Notes: generated by a model from the sequence alone, not told the origin. A stretch of DNA of 63,298 nucleotides from Neobacillus dielmonensis (GCF_000612665.1 NZ_HG942042.1:1-63298); one strand, 5' to 3'; positions 42,450 to 52,384 are shown, counted from the stretch's first letter. Numbers and translations are program-made.

Positions 42450-44990
42450 TTAAGCGGTTTTGGCCGGCAGCAGTATATTAAACGTGGTCCCTTTATTTGG
42501 CTCACTCTCTACAAATACTTTCCCATTATGGCTTTCAATAATTTTAAAGCTCATCATGAGCCCTAGTCCATTGCCATTTTTCTTTGTGGTAAAGAACGGT
42601 TCACCTAATTTCGTCAATTTATCCTTAGGAATACCTACTCCCGTATCCTGTATGGAAATATGAACATTATCATCCTGTATCATGGTTTTCACATGGAGAT
42701 CGCCGCCATTTGGCATCGCTTCAATACCGTTTTTGATAAAGTTTAAGAACACTTGCTTTAACCGATTTTCATCACACTCGATTTGAATAATCTCTCGATT
42801 GCAGTCAAAATGCACTCGGACATTTTTCTTTCTGGCTTCAAACTCAAGCAAGGACACAACATTTTTTATCACCGGTACGACATTCTTTTCTTCGAGTTCT
42901 ACAGCTTTTGGTTTTGCCAATACCATAAAGTCCTCGACAATATTATTTACCCGATCTATTTCATCAAGAATAATATTCAAAAACTCCAAGCGCTCCGGAT
43001 CTTTCTCATCTAGCTGTAAGAACTCGGCATACCCCTTCATGGACGTCAGAGGATTACGGATTTCATGGGCAACCCCTGCCGCGAGTTGGCCAACTGCAGC
43101 TAATTTGTCTTGACGATGAAGGACCTCTTCCTGACGTTTTCTCTCTGTAATATCATTGCGAATTGCCAAGTATTGGTATGGTTTCCCCTGTTCATTGATA
43201 AAAGGAACGATTGTCGTATCTACCCAATAATAACTGCCATCTTTTGCCTTGTTTCGGATTTCCCCTTTCCATACTTTACCTTGGCCGATTGTCCTCCACA
43301 TATTCTTAAAAAATTCTTTTGAGTGATAACCGGAATTTAACATACTATGATCCTGACCGATAATTTCCTCACGGGTATACTTGGAAATTTCACAGAACTT
43401 GTCATTGACATTGGTAATTTTCCCTTTGGCATCCGTAAATGCCACTATTGCGGATTGATCCAAGGCGAATTTTATATCGGTCACTTCTTTAATCGTTTCT
43501 TTCAGATTTTCTTCCGCCAGTTTTCTATCTGATATATCCGTTCGTATTGCAACATATTGGTATGGTTTCCCTTTGTCATTTAAAAAAGGAACAATGGTGG
43601 TATCCACCCAATACAGCGAACCATCCTTCGCACGGTTGCAAATTTCACCGACCCAGACATTCCCGGTTCCAATAGTTCTCCATAAATCTTTAAAGAACTC
43701 TTTTGAATGATAACCGGAATTTAAAATTCTATGATCGTTACCAATCAATTCGTCTCGGGTGTATTTAGATATCTCACAAAACTTATCGTTTACCGTGGTA
43801 ATTCTTCCTTTTTCATCTGTAATAGCAACAATCGAGGATTGATTAAGGGCAAACGTAATATCCCTTACTTCCTTGATGGATTCTAAAAGACTCTGCTCAG
43901 CTTGCTTCCGTTTGGTAATATCCGATCGTATCGCGATATATTGAAATGGTTTTCCTTTTTTATCCAAAAAAGGAACAATGGTCGTATCCACCCAATAAAG
44001 TGATCCATCTTTAGCTTTGTTTCGGATTTCCCCACGCCAAACTTTTCCGGATTGAATAGTTTTCCACATGTTATGGAAAAACTCTTTGGAGTGGTAGCCG
44101 GAATTAACGATCCGATGGTTCTTCCCAATTATTTCCTCCTGGGAATACTTGGATATTTCTTCAAATTTATCATTTACATACATAATCGTGCCGTTTGCAT
44201 CGGTTATGGCGACAATCGTTGATGCATCTAATGCTGCTTTAATATCCTTTAAATTGGTATCACTGGCCGCCAGCTGTTTACTAATGAGGGTACTTGATAC
44301 AATAAGACCGCCCATAATTAATATAGAAACAAATAATACTAAATAAATAATAAATATATTGGCTGAACTTGTCTTGGCCATTTCCTCAGCTGCAGAAATA
44401 ACCGATGCTTTTTTCAAAAGAACATGCCCCTCGGCAAATGCTAAGGTAATAATAATTGCACTGACAGGCTTTAACCAAATGATATTATCTTTTGTAAAGC
44501 TTTTTGTGGAAAATAACATCCATAATGATAAGAACAGAGCAGCAAAAATGACTAAACATGAAAAGATAAATAAATAAATATTATACTGGATGTTGAGCCC
44601 CATCGAATAAATATTCACAACATGAATAGCAAGTACAGCAACTGTAAGAAACAAACTGCCTAATAGTAAGTGATAAACGCCAACTTTTCTTCCGTAAAAT
44701 GGTAAAAATGCCATCGCTGTAAAGGCAATTCCAATAAAAATGGAAAGAATAGTAAGCGGAATATTATAATTGGCTAACAGCTTATCGTCTGATGTTAACA
44801 GCCCGAAGAAATTGGTAACCCATATACCAATTCCCATGGCAATGGTACCACCTAGGAACAACCAGCTTTTATTCTTCTCAGATGAACGAATAATGGAATA
44901 CATATCTAATGCTGTATATGAAGCCATAAAGGTTAAACCTATAGCAATTATAAAAAAGTAAGGATAAAAATCCCCAATAAGACCATTCAT
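42450..44990 (-). CDS. membrane sensor histidine kinase: MHYT-like 7TM plus three PAS plus kinase
   Basis: An 846-residue orphan kinase. Residues 1-235 hold seven membrane helices like an MHYT sensor, but its metal motifs are degenerate (GIGIWVTNFFG, VLAIHVVNIYSM). Three PAS/PAC units follow (about 245-370, 375-495, 500-615), each with EISKY and NSGYHSKEFF and very alike. HisKA has VAHEIRNPLTSMKGYAEFL (phospho-His); HATPase has FLNFIKNGIEAMPNGGDL and DTGVGIPKDKL. The HEIRNPLTS block resembles sporulation kinases, and no response regulator is adjacent, so it may feed the Spo0F phosphorelay. Start ATG has GGGGAG ten bases upstream. Confidence 0.9.
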   Translation of the reverse strand: MNGLIGDFYPYFFIIAIGLTFMASYTALDMYSIIRSSEKNKSWLFLGGTIAMGIGIWVTNFFGLLTSDDKLLANYNIPLTILSIFIGIAFTAMAFLPFYGRKVGVYHLLLGSLFLTVAVLAIHVVNIYSMGLNIQYNIYLFIFSCLVIFAALFLSLWMLFSTKSFTKDNIIWLKPVSAIIITLAFAEGHVLLKKASVISAAEEMAKTSSANIFIIYLVLFVSILIMGGLIVSSTLISKQLAASDTNLKDIKAALDASTIVAITDANGTIMYVNDKFEEISKYSQEEIIGKNHRIVNSGYHSKEFFHNMWKTIQSGKVWRGEIRNKAKDGSLYWVDTTIVPFLDKKGKPFQYIAIRSDITKRKQAEQSLLESIKEVRDITFALNQSSIVAITDEKGRITTVNDKFCEISKYTRDELIGNDHRILNSGYHSKEFFKDLWRTIGTGNVWVGEICNRAKDGSLYWVDTTIVPFLNDKGKPYQYVAIRTDISDRKLAEENLKETIKEVTDIKFALDQSAIVAFTDAKGKITNVNDKFCEISKYTREEIIGQDHSMLNSGYHSKEFFKNMWRTIGQGKVWKGEIRNKAKDGSYYWVDTTIVPFINEQGKPYQYLAIRNDITERKRQEEVLHRQDKLAAVGQLAAGVAHEIRNPLTSMKGYAEFLQLDEKDPERLEFLNIILDEIDRVNNIVEDFMVLAKPKAVELEEKNVVPVIKNVVSLLEFEARKKNVRVHFDCNREIIQIECDENRLKQVFLNFIKNGIEAMPNGGDLHVKTMIQDDNVHISIQDTGVGIPKDKLTKLGEPFFTTKKNGNGLGLMMSFKIIESHNGKVFVESEPNKGTTFNILLPAKTA

Positions 44991-45304
44991 TAATCCGCAT
45001 CTCCCCTATCTCTTAAAGTTTCTAATACGATTGTAATGCAAACCAACAAGTTATGAAAGTATAAAAACAACAAGAAGGAAATGCTTTTCATTTAGTTTAT
45101 CCGAATTTTAGTTTCCCAATTATATCACTCAGTGATCTTAAAGCTTGAAATGGGAAGGTAAAATGAACAGTAGACAAAAAGTCTTAATCTTCAAAAAAAT
45201 CCTGTTTTTTTTTAAAAAAAGGCTACACATTTTTATTATTATTGTTTATACTGTACTATAACAAGATTAAATTTAACATTCTGTATTATAAAGGAGGCGG
45301 TTAA
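44991..45304. other. intergenic region upstream of the kinase gene and the yhfH array
   Basis: A 314-bp AT-rich gap. Near its right end TACTGTACTATAACAAG and ATTCTGTATTATAAAGG are forms of the leader repeated before every yhfH copy. A 31-codon ATG frame at 45163 has a weak site and is not called. Confidence 0.4.
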
Positions 45305-45439
45305 ATGTTGTTAAGTCCAGTTGAGTTTTTTCGCAATTTACCCAAGAAGGAATGTCCTAAATGTGGTCAGGTAATGGAAGAACAGGCCGAGTCCTACATT
45401 ATGGAGTGCGAAGGTTGTTTAGCAAAGAAAGTGGAATAA
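45305..45439 (+). CDS. yhfH: YhfH family zinc-ribbon-like protein, copy 1
   Basis: A 44-residue protein, MLLSPVEFFRNLPKKECPKC then GQVMEEQAESYIMECEGCLA, with CPKCG and CEGC pairs forming a presumed zinc ribbon. It matches B. subtilis YhfH in plan and size. AAAGGAGGCGG precedes the ATG. This copy alone starts with ATG and ends the second knuckle with CEGC instead of CERC. First of four tandem copies. Confidence 0.88.
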   Translation: MLLSPVEFFRNLPKKECPKCGQVMEEQAESYIMECEGCLAKKVE

Positions 45440-45515
45440 GCTATATTTTTTTATCCTTTCTGTATTATAACAAATCTGTATTTTTCAATCTGTATTATTA
45501 AAGGGAGGGGTTTTT

Positions 45516-45650
45516 GTGTTAATGAGTCCAGTTGAATTTTTCCGCAACATGCCTAAAAAGGAGTGTCCTGAGTGTGGTCAGGTAATGGAAGAACAAGCCG
45601 AATCCTACATGATGGAATGTGAGCGCTGTTTAGCCGAAAAAGCGGAATAA
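45516..45650 (+). CDS. yhfH: YhfH family zinc-ribbon-like protein, copy 2
   Basis: 44 residues, starting at GTG before MLMSPVEFFRNMPKKECPEC, with CPECG and CERC. AAAGGGAGGGG precedes the start. The spacer before it (77 nt) has CTGTATTATAACAA and a second CTGTATTATTAAAGG, repeated before the other copies. Confidence 0.88.
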   Translation: MLMSPVEFFRNMPKKECPECGQVMEEQAESYMMECERCLAEKAE

Positions 45651-45721
45651 TCCTTTTTATCCTTCCTGTATTACAACAAGTTTCATTACTTTTATCTGTA
45701 TTATTAAAGGGAGAGGTTTTT

Positions 45722-45856
45722 GTGTTAATGAACCCAGTTGAATTTTTCCACAGCTCGCCTAAAATGGAATGTCCTGAATGTGGTCAGGTAGTGGAGGATC
45801 AAGCCGAGTCCTACATGATGGAATGTGAACGCTGTTTAGCAGAGAAAGTGGAATAA
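45722..45856 (+). CDS. yhfH: YhfH family zinc-ribbon-like protein, copy 3 (most divergent)
   Basis: 44 residues with the same four cysteines but MLMNPVEFFHSSPKMECPEC and GQVVEDQAES, making it the most changed copy in the N-terminal half. GTG start behind AAAGGGAGAGG. Confidence 0.87.
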   Translation: MLMNPVEFFHSSPKMECPECGQVVEDQAESYMMECERCLAEKVE

Positions 45857-45930
45857 TCCTATATTTTTTTCTATCCGTACTTTAACAAGTTTTAGTATTT
45901 TAATCTGTACTATTAAAGGGAGGGGTTTTT

Positions 45931-46065
45931 GTGTTAATGAGTCCAGTTGAATTCTTTCGTAACATACCTAAAAAGGAATGTCCTGAGTGTGGTCAGGTAA
46001 TGGAAGAACAAGCCGAATCCTACATGATGGAATGTGAACGCTGTTTGGCTAAAAAAGCAGAATGA
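45931..46065 (+). CDS. yhfH: YhfH family zinc-ribbon-like protein, copy 4
   Basis: 44 residues, almost identical to copy 2 (MLMSPVEFFRNIPKKECPEC, CERCLAKKAE). GTG start behind AAAGGGAGGGG; stop is TGA, unlike the TAA of the other three. A terminator follows directly. Confidence 0.88.
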   Translation: MLMSPVEFFRNIPKKECPECGQVMEEQAESYMMECERCLAKKAE

Positions 46066-46069
46066 CCAA

Positions 46070-46098
46070 AAAACTCTCCATATGGAGGGTTTTTATTT
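46070..46098 (+). terminator. terminator closing the yhfH array
   Basis: ACTCTCCAT/ATGGAGGGT arms followed by TTTTTATTTTA. It is the only clear terminator in the array. Confidence 0.8.
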
Positions 46099-46101
46099 TA
46101 T

Positions 46102-46259
46102 GACTTTGTCACAAAATAATTGTTGATTTTTTAAACTCTGGTGATTGGGGTGTAAAAACACTCGGTTCATGCAAGTGTATGGGATTGGAGGAGCCTACAC
46201 GGCACGCCGCCGAAAAGCGAGCGGCTGGAGCAAAAATCAACAGTTAAGTTTAATAAGGC
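46102..46259 (-). repeat. interspersed repeat, copy E (reverse, shortened)
   Basis: On the minus strand it reads CTGTTGATTTTTGCTCCAGC (inner end at 46243), then CGGCGTGCCG and AGGCTCCTCC, and finishes CCAATCACCAGAGTTTAAAA and the outer GACAAAGTC (46102). The centre is reduced compared with other copies. Confidence 0.7.
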
Positions 46260-46350
46260 ATATTTTTAAAAAATTACCTAAACAGAGAGAAAAAGCCAGA
46301 CATAAATGACAGTTTCCTTGTAAAACCTGTTATATAAAGGGGATGATTGG

Positions 46351-46536
46351 GTGGCGAAGAAAAAGGACTATCTTACAACCGCGCCAAAAGATAGGTTATT
46401 TACCATTAATAATGGAGCTGTATTTCCAAACTTAAAAAACATACCTGGAGAATCAGTGGACGAACATGAATTCTTAGAAGAGGCTAATACACTGATAGCA
46501 GGGGCTGAAATTGGCCAGCAAAATGAGAACTTATAA
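46351..46536 (+). CDS. hypothetical 61-residue protein
   Basis: GTG frame with AAAGGGG eight bases before it: MAKKKDYLTTAPKDRLFTIN then an acidic second half (GESVDEHEFLEEANTLIAGA). No signal, membrane or cysteine. It ends 14 nt before the SplA-like gene, so the two are probably one operon. No family recognised. Confidence 0.6.
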   Translation: MAKKKDYLTTAPKDRLFTINNGAVFPNLKNIPGESVDEHEFLEEANTLIAGAEIGQQNENL

Positions 46537-46550
46537 AGGAAGGATACTGG

Positions 46551-46802
46551 ATGGATTTTTTTAATATTAACGAAGCAAAACCCGGTGATGAAGTATTTGT
46601 GATTTATCGTAACCCTCATGTACCATCTGTGGCAAATGTTAAGCAAGCAGAAATTGTGCAGCATCCAAAAGATCCAAATTCACTAGCACTGTTTTTAAAT
46701 GAGACCCTTCACGTTATTGAAGATGATGATGCGCTGTTTCCTTCGTTAGAGGCTGCTCAAAGAGCTTACGACGAGAACTACTTCGACTTTGAAGCAGAAT
46801 AA
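46551..46802 (+). CDS. splA: SplA-like small regulatory protein
   Basis: An 83-residue protein beginning MDFFNINEAKPGDEVFVIYR with NPHVPSVANV, EIVQHPKDPNSLALFLNETL and an acidic tail. This resembles the SplA domain family, whose B. subtilis member represses the spore photoproduct lyase operon (splAB). No splB gene is nearby, so it may act elsewhere or be a paralog. AAGGAAGG precedes the ATG. The symbol is tentative. Confidence 0.6.
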   Translation: MDFFNINEAKPGDEVFVIYRNPHVPSVANVKQAEIVQHPKDPNSLALFLNETLHVIEDDDALFPSLEAAQRAYDENYFDFEAE

Positions 46803-46827
46803 AAGACTGTCACTAAGACAGTCTTTT
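46801..46827. terminator. bidirectional terminator
   Basis: AAAAGACTGT/ACAGTCTTTT arms between the SplA-like gene and the convergent YdjO-like gene. Confidence 0.85.
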
Positions 46828-46838
46828 GCCTCTTTTTA

Positions 46839-47024
46839 TTAAATTTTTGGTAACTCTCTAATTTCTAATAACATTTCTGTTCCACACATTGGACAAAGCA
46901 AATCGTCTGCTGCAAAATCCTTTCTCATCCAACCAATGCAGCTTTCATCCATACAAGAATAAATTTCGGTTTCTACCAGGACTGTTTCTATTTCTTCCTC
47001 TTTTGCCCGTTTACCAAAAAAAAT
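46839..47024 (-). CDS. YdjO-like cold-inducible zinc-ribbon protein, apparent ATT start
   Basis: A 61-residue frame reading FFGKRAKEEEIETVLVETEI, YSCMDESCIGWMRKDFAADD and LLCPMCGTEMLLEIRELPKI. The CxxxxC(x)W-R-K-F and CPMCG pattern is that of the YdjO family, whose members often start MFFGKK. The codon in the M position is ATT, eight bases after AAGGAGGCGG. No ATG, GTG or TTG exists in frame before the first cysteine pair, so initiation at ATT (as in infC) or loss of a start codon is implied. Confidence 0.65.
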   Translation of the reverse strand: MFFGKRAKEEEIETVLVETEIYSCMDESCIGWMRKDFAADDLLCPMCGTEMLLEIRELPKI

Positions 47025-47106
47025 TGGAACCGCCTCCTTTTACTTATAGTATGTCCAAAAAACTACTTTTTCATTGTCAATCATTATATAATTTATCGGA
47101 GGTATG

Positions 47107-47277
47107 ATGGATATGTCATCTAATCAGAAAAGATATACAATAGTAGGAACAGACATCGAAGAGGTCCAAAGGCTAAATAGCCAATCTGGATTGAGCTATA
47201 ACCAGGTGAAACAGCTGCTTGCAGCGAAATATTTCCAATCCAAGGAAAACCCTTCTACAAGCAATCCCCAAGGATGA
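47107..47277 (+). CDS. gamma-type SASP-like small protein
   Basis: A 56-residue protein, MDMSSNQKRYTIVGTDIEEV then QRLNSQSGLSYNQVKQLLAA. The GTD-x-x-E-V-x-x-x-N-x-x-S pattern is like one repeat of gamma-type small acid-soluble spore proteins, though those usually have two. Three in-frame ATGs lie close together (47104, 47107, 47113) behind CGGAGG; the exact one is uncertain. A terminator follows. Confidence 0.55.
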   Translation: MDMSSNQKRYTIVGTDIEEVQRLNSQSGLSYNQVKQLLAAKYFQSKENPSTSNPQG

Positions 47278-47293
47278 CAAAGCGAAGAAAACT

Positions 47294-47323
47294 AAGGGAT
47301 GACACAAGATGTCATCCCTTTTT
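47294..47323 (+). terminator. terminator of the gamma-SASP-like gene
   Basis: AAGGGATGACA/TGTCATCCCTT followed by TTT. Confidence 0.85.
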
Positions 47324-47350
47324 AATAAGCATTTAAAGCTGGTTGGAAGT

Positions 47351-49273
47351 TCAATCGTTTATGTCAATTATAATGTTGTCATCATGTCTTTTGGAGAGGA
47401 TTTTACTCTTTTTACGATACTCCTTCGATTGAAAAATAATATCGAAATCATAATCAGGTGGGTATAAGTCTGCTGCAGGGATATAAAGTTTTAGCCTTTT
47501 ATGATTGATTGTCAGCTTTTCACCTTTTATTTGAACGACATAATTTCCAAGGTGATCCGGTCCTTTATAAACGATTCCATATTCATTGCTCGGGGTTATT
47601 TTCACATTATCTCCTTGATGGAAGACAACAATGCTGTCTTTATTTGAAATTGACTTGTCAACTTTATGTTTATTGATAATAATCTGCCTATCTAGTTCCC
47701 TTTGTATCCAATAGTCCATTTTTTCAGAGCTATACTCTTTGTCTTCTTTATAAGTAACAAAATGTGCCCTTTCAATAATCTTCGGGTGTACCCCCAATTT
47801 TAATGCAATCGCAAACGCTTGGCTGTCACCACCTCGGCCAATCGTTAACCTGTAAGTCGGACTAAGGGTGTTTAAATCAAACTCCATCGATCCATTGATA
47901 AATCCCGGATGTTTTTCAGCAAAATCCTTTATTTCGCTATAATGAGTTGTAGCTAGCAGGGTTGCCCCTTTGTCATGTAATGTTTCTAGTATGGCCGTGG
48001 CTAGACCCATTCCCTCTCCCGGATCCGTCCCCGCTCCTAGTTCATCCAGCAAAGCTAATGTCTGATCATTTGCATCTTTTAATATTTCAATTATATTGAC
48101 AATTCGCGAACTAAAGGTGCTTAAATTCTCAGTTATACTTTGACCGTCCCCAATATCAACCAGTATACGCTGGTAAATATTTATATTACTTGTTTCAGCT
48201 GCCGGAATATGAAGACCACACTGGACCATTAAAGTTAATAAACCAACCGTTTTCATCGTTACAGTTTTTCCTCCCGTATTAGGTCCAGTAATAACGAGTG
48301 AAGAATGATCTTGAGTCAATTTTAACGATAATGGTACCGCATTTTCCCCTAATAAGGGATGCTTTGCATCACATAACTCAAGAATGCCTAATTCATTAAC
48401 AAACGGCTTACAGCCATTGATAGAACGGGAATACTTTGCTTTAGCAAATAGAAAATCATAATGAATCATCGTTTCAACGGCCAACCTAAGTTCGGGCTCC
48501 TTCTCCTCCACCAAACCTGTTAAATATTGGAGCACCTTTAGGACCTCCACCTTTTCTTCAGAAATTAGCCAATTTAATTGTTCTTGCAGGTTAGAAACCT
48601 CTTCGGGCTCGATGAAAAGAGTAGCACCAGATGCGGAGGTATCCAAAACTGTTCCCTTTATTTTACTCCGAAACTCCTTTTTAATTGGAACCACATAGCG
48701 GCCATTCCTCTGTCCGACAATATGCTCCTGCAAATAAGTTTTATATTTGTTCGAGCGAATCATTTGCATGACTCTTTCCTTTAATCGTTCTTCCTGAAGC
48801 ACAATTTGTTTTCTAATCTTTAATAATTCCCTGTTTGCATAATCGTCTACCCTTCCATTCCTAATACAACGAGTAATTTCTTTACCTAATTCTGGCAATT
48901 CTTCGATGGAATGGATATAGGAAGATACCCTGGGAGCATCATATGCTTTTTCCTTCATGTAACGCCGCATTTTTGCACAGCTATCTAAAAAGTTATAAAG
49001 CTTGGTTAATTGATCCGGCCTTAAAGCCGTACCTTTATTTAAAGATCCTAGAATCTGTCCTAAGCCGTCCAATCCATGAACAGGAACACTGGCACTTTTA
49101 TTTAATAACTGTACTGCCTCCGAAACTTCTTCCAACCATGCCTCTATTTGGTTCTTATTCACGGACGGTTTCATTTGTTCAATTCTGCTCTTGCCTTCCA
49201 CAGTTAATGCATATCGAGTTATACAATTTTTAATTTGATTAAATTCCAATGTTTCAAATGTATTTAGATTCAA
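47351..49273 (-). CDS. MutS2-like ATPase without the Smr nuclease domain
   Basis: A 640-residue MutS-family ATPase. N-terminal clamp and lever helices (about 1-290) include GRYVVPIKKEFRSKIKGTVL; Walker A is VITGPNTGGKTVTMKTVG near residue 330 and Walker B LALLDELGAGTDPGEG near 405, then LATTHYSEIKDFAE. Standard MutS2 has about 785 residues and ends in an Smr endonuclease domain, which is missing here: after about residue 560 there is only a short KOW-like segment and basic tail. The usual P-G-R-S-x-A block reads GRGGDSQAFAIALKLG. Start TTG has GGGAGG. It is probably a second, short MutS2 paralog. Confidence 0.8.
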   Translation of the reverse strand: MNLNTFETLEFNQIKNCITRYALTVEGKSRIEQMKPSVNKNQIEAWLEEVSEAVQLLNKSASVPVHGLDGLGQILGSLNKGTALRPDQLTKLYNFLDSCAKMRRYMKEKAYDAPRVSSYIHSIEELPELGKEITRCIRNGRVDDYANRELLKIRKQIVLQEERLKERVMQMIRSNKYKTYLQEHIVGQRNGRYVVPIKKEFRSKIKGTVLDTSASGATLFIEPEEVSNLQEQLNWLISEEKVEVLKVLQYLTGLVEEKEPELRLAVETMIHYDFLFAKAKYSRSINGCKPFVNELGILELCDAKHPLLGENAVPLSLKLTQDHSSLVITGPNTGGKTVTMKTVGLLTLMVQCGLHIPAAETSNINIYQRILVDIGDGQSITENLSTFSSRIVNIIEILKDANDQTLALLDELGAGTDPGEGMGLATAILETLHDKGATLLATTHYSEIKDFAEKHPGFINGSMEFDLNTLSPTYRLTIGRGGDSQAFAIALKLGVHPKIIERAHFVTYKEDKEYSSEKMDYWIQRELDRQIIINKHKVDKSISNKDSIVVFHQGDNVKITPSNEYGIVYKGPDHLGNYVVQIKGEKLTINHKRLKLYIPAADLYPPDYDFDIIFQSKEYRKKSKILSKRHDDNIIIDIND

Positions 49274-49301
49274 CTTGTTTTTCCTCCCAGAAATAAAATA
49301 G

Positions 49302-49327
49302 CCGCACTGAACTAGTCAATGCGGCAA
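49302..49327. promoter_or_regulatory. hairpin in the leader of the MutS2-like gene
   Basis: GCCGCACTGA and TCAATGCGGC form an imperfect stem about 30 nt before the TTG start, without a T run. It may affect translation or mRNA stability. Confidence 0.35.
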
Positions 49328-49439
49328 ATATAGCTTAAGTGTAATCATCTTGCATACTCTTACTTGAACAAAATAAAAACTGTCTACACGAGTGTACACA
49401 GCTACATAATTTTGATGTATGCTTATGTTTTGCCCATTG

Positions 49440-49543
49440 TTCTTAACTACATTTCAATCCATAGTTAATAAAACCCGGATTCCATCTTTAAAAATGGGGT
49501 CAGATTGAAATGAAATTATCCAATTGTTTGGATTAGTTAAGAA
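49440..49543. repeat. long interrupted inverted repeat
   Basis: Arms TTCTTAACTA (49440) plus CATTTCAATC (49450) are matched by GATTGAAATG (49503) and TAGTTAAGAA (49534), with 21 extra bases between the two right arms. It occupies the middle of a 451-bp gap with no genes. It resembles a small non-coding mobile element or an IS200-type end; function is unknown. Confidence 0.5.
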
Positions 49544-49724
49544 CGACACCTAACATAAAAACATACTCCTATATTTTAATTTTCAAGTAAGGGCTTACAT
49601 TTTTTAGCATAAATCGTATGGAACCATTTGTCAATCCCGATTCCTTAAACTGTTAGTTTAGTTCACAAAATATCCATACCTTTTTTAAATAAACTTGATT
49701 ATCTTTATTATAGGAGGGGATTCA

Positions 49725-50327
49725 ATGAAAAGGATTTATATCATATGCAGTTTAGCAATTTTTATAGGGGTAACATCTGGAATATCGTTTTTCCTAATCC
49801 GTGATGCTAATGCCTCTATTCCCGGAGATGCTGCCTTAATCGATCAAAATGGAGAAAAATATACATTTGGAGAAGACAAAACCAAGTTAAAACTGGTGGA
49901 ATTTGTTTATACTCATTGCCCAGATGTTTGCCCAATGACAACCCAAAAAATGGTCGAGTTAAAACAGGATTTAGAAAAGAACAGTGTCTTTGGCAAGAAT
50001 ATCGAATTTATTACAGTCACTATAGATCCGTATCGCGACCGACCAGGAGAATTAACAGAGTATATGAATGGATTTAAAATTGAAAACAATGGAGATTGGC
50101 TGTTTTTAACTGGGGAAAACAAGAATATTGAAACCGATCAAAAAACGCTTCGAAAAATAACCGAACCCTTACAGTTTCAATATAAGGACCCCGGCAACGG
50201 CCAGTTTATTCATACTACCTTTGCCTATTTGGTTAATGAAGATAACAAATTTGTGACAAAGTTTCCAATGGGAAAAGATTTTAACAAACAGGAAGTCTAT
50301 GACAAAATTATGGACCAGCTTCAATAG
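49725..50327 (+). CDS. Sco1/SenC family copper chaperone
   Basis: A 200-residue membrane-anchored thioredoxin-fold protein: N-terminal membrane segment (residues 5-25), copper-binding FVYTHCPDVCPMTTQKM with the CxxxC pair near residue 68, and the His ligand in GQFIHTTFAYLV near 160. Sco proteins deliver copper to the CuA site of cytochrome c oxidase; B. subtilis YpmQ is the counterpart. No cox genes are adjacent. ATG at 49725 has AGGAGGGG upstream. Confidence 0.9.
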   Translation: MKRIYIICSLAIFIGVTSGISFFLIRDANASIPGDAALIDQNGEKYTFGEDKTKLKLVEFVYTHCPDVCPMTTQKMVELKQDLEKNSVFGKNIEFITVTIDPYRDRPGELTEYMNGFKIENNGDWLFLTGENKNIETDQKTLRKITEPLQFQYKDPGNGQFIHTTFAYLVNEDNKFVTKFPMGKDFNKQEVYDKIMDQLQ

Positions 50328-50343
50328 CCCTCTTCATTATAAA

Positions 50344-50374
50344 AAAACGGTTAATCTATAAGATTAACCGTTTT
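50344..50374. terminator. bidirectional terminator
   Basis: AAAACGGTTAATCT/AGATTAACCGTTTT with a 3-nt loop after the Sco gene. Confidence 0.9.
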
Positions 50375-50390
50375 GTCCAATTAACCAATA

Positions 50391-50522
50391 TTAATTTACG
50401 GAAGTTGGGGTTTTAAGCTGCAACAAGGATAAATGGTAATTGGATTTAGGTTTCGTTAAACTTGCTTTAATGCCAGCCTTTTTTAATTTGTTAACGAGTT
50501 CAGAAAGCTGTTTTTTTGCCAT
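50391..50522 (-). CDS. hypothetical 43-residue basic protein
   Basis: MAKKQLSELVNKLKKAGIKA then SLTKPKSNYHLSLLQLKTPT: small, basic, one helix. GAAGGTGAG lies shortly before the ATG and a terminator follows on its strand. Family unknown; confidence is limited by its size. Confidence 0.5.
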   Translation of the reverse strand: MAKKQLSELVNKLKKAGIKASLTKPKSNYHLSLLQLKTPTSVN

Positions 50523-50727
50523 CCTTCTCACCTTCTTCTACTTCATAAATCAATTCTACAACAAATTTATGAATAAAGTGTGAAAACTTGAAAATTTTTT
50601 TTGGGAAATTCCCCTTGGTTTATTTATTAAAATTTAGTTTGCATATCTTTCCACCTTGAAAAGTTCGCTCTTACGGTGAATAAATGGTATAATTTAAAGC
50701 AATATGTTTTTTGGAGGATGCAATTAA

Positions 50728-52347
<1,620 letters not shown>

Positions 52348-52384
52348 TTTTATGGGGCACCGATTATGGTGCCCTTTTATATGA

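Noticed and set aside
45163..45258. 31-codon hydrophobic peptide before the yhfH array
   Set aside because: GGGAAGG is a weak site, the length is tiny and the residues reflect AT-rich DNA; not enough to call.
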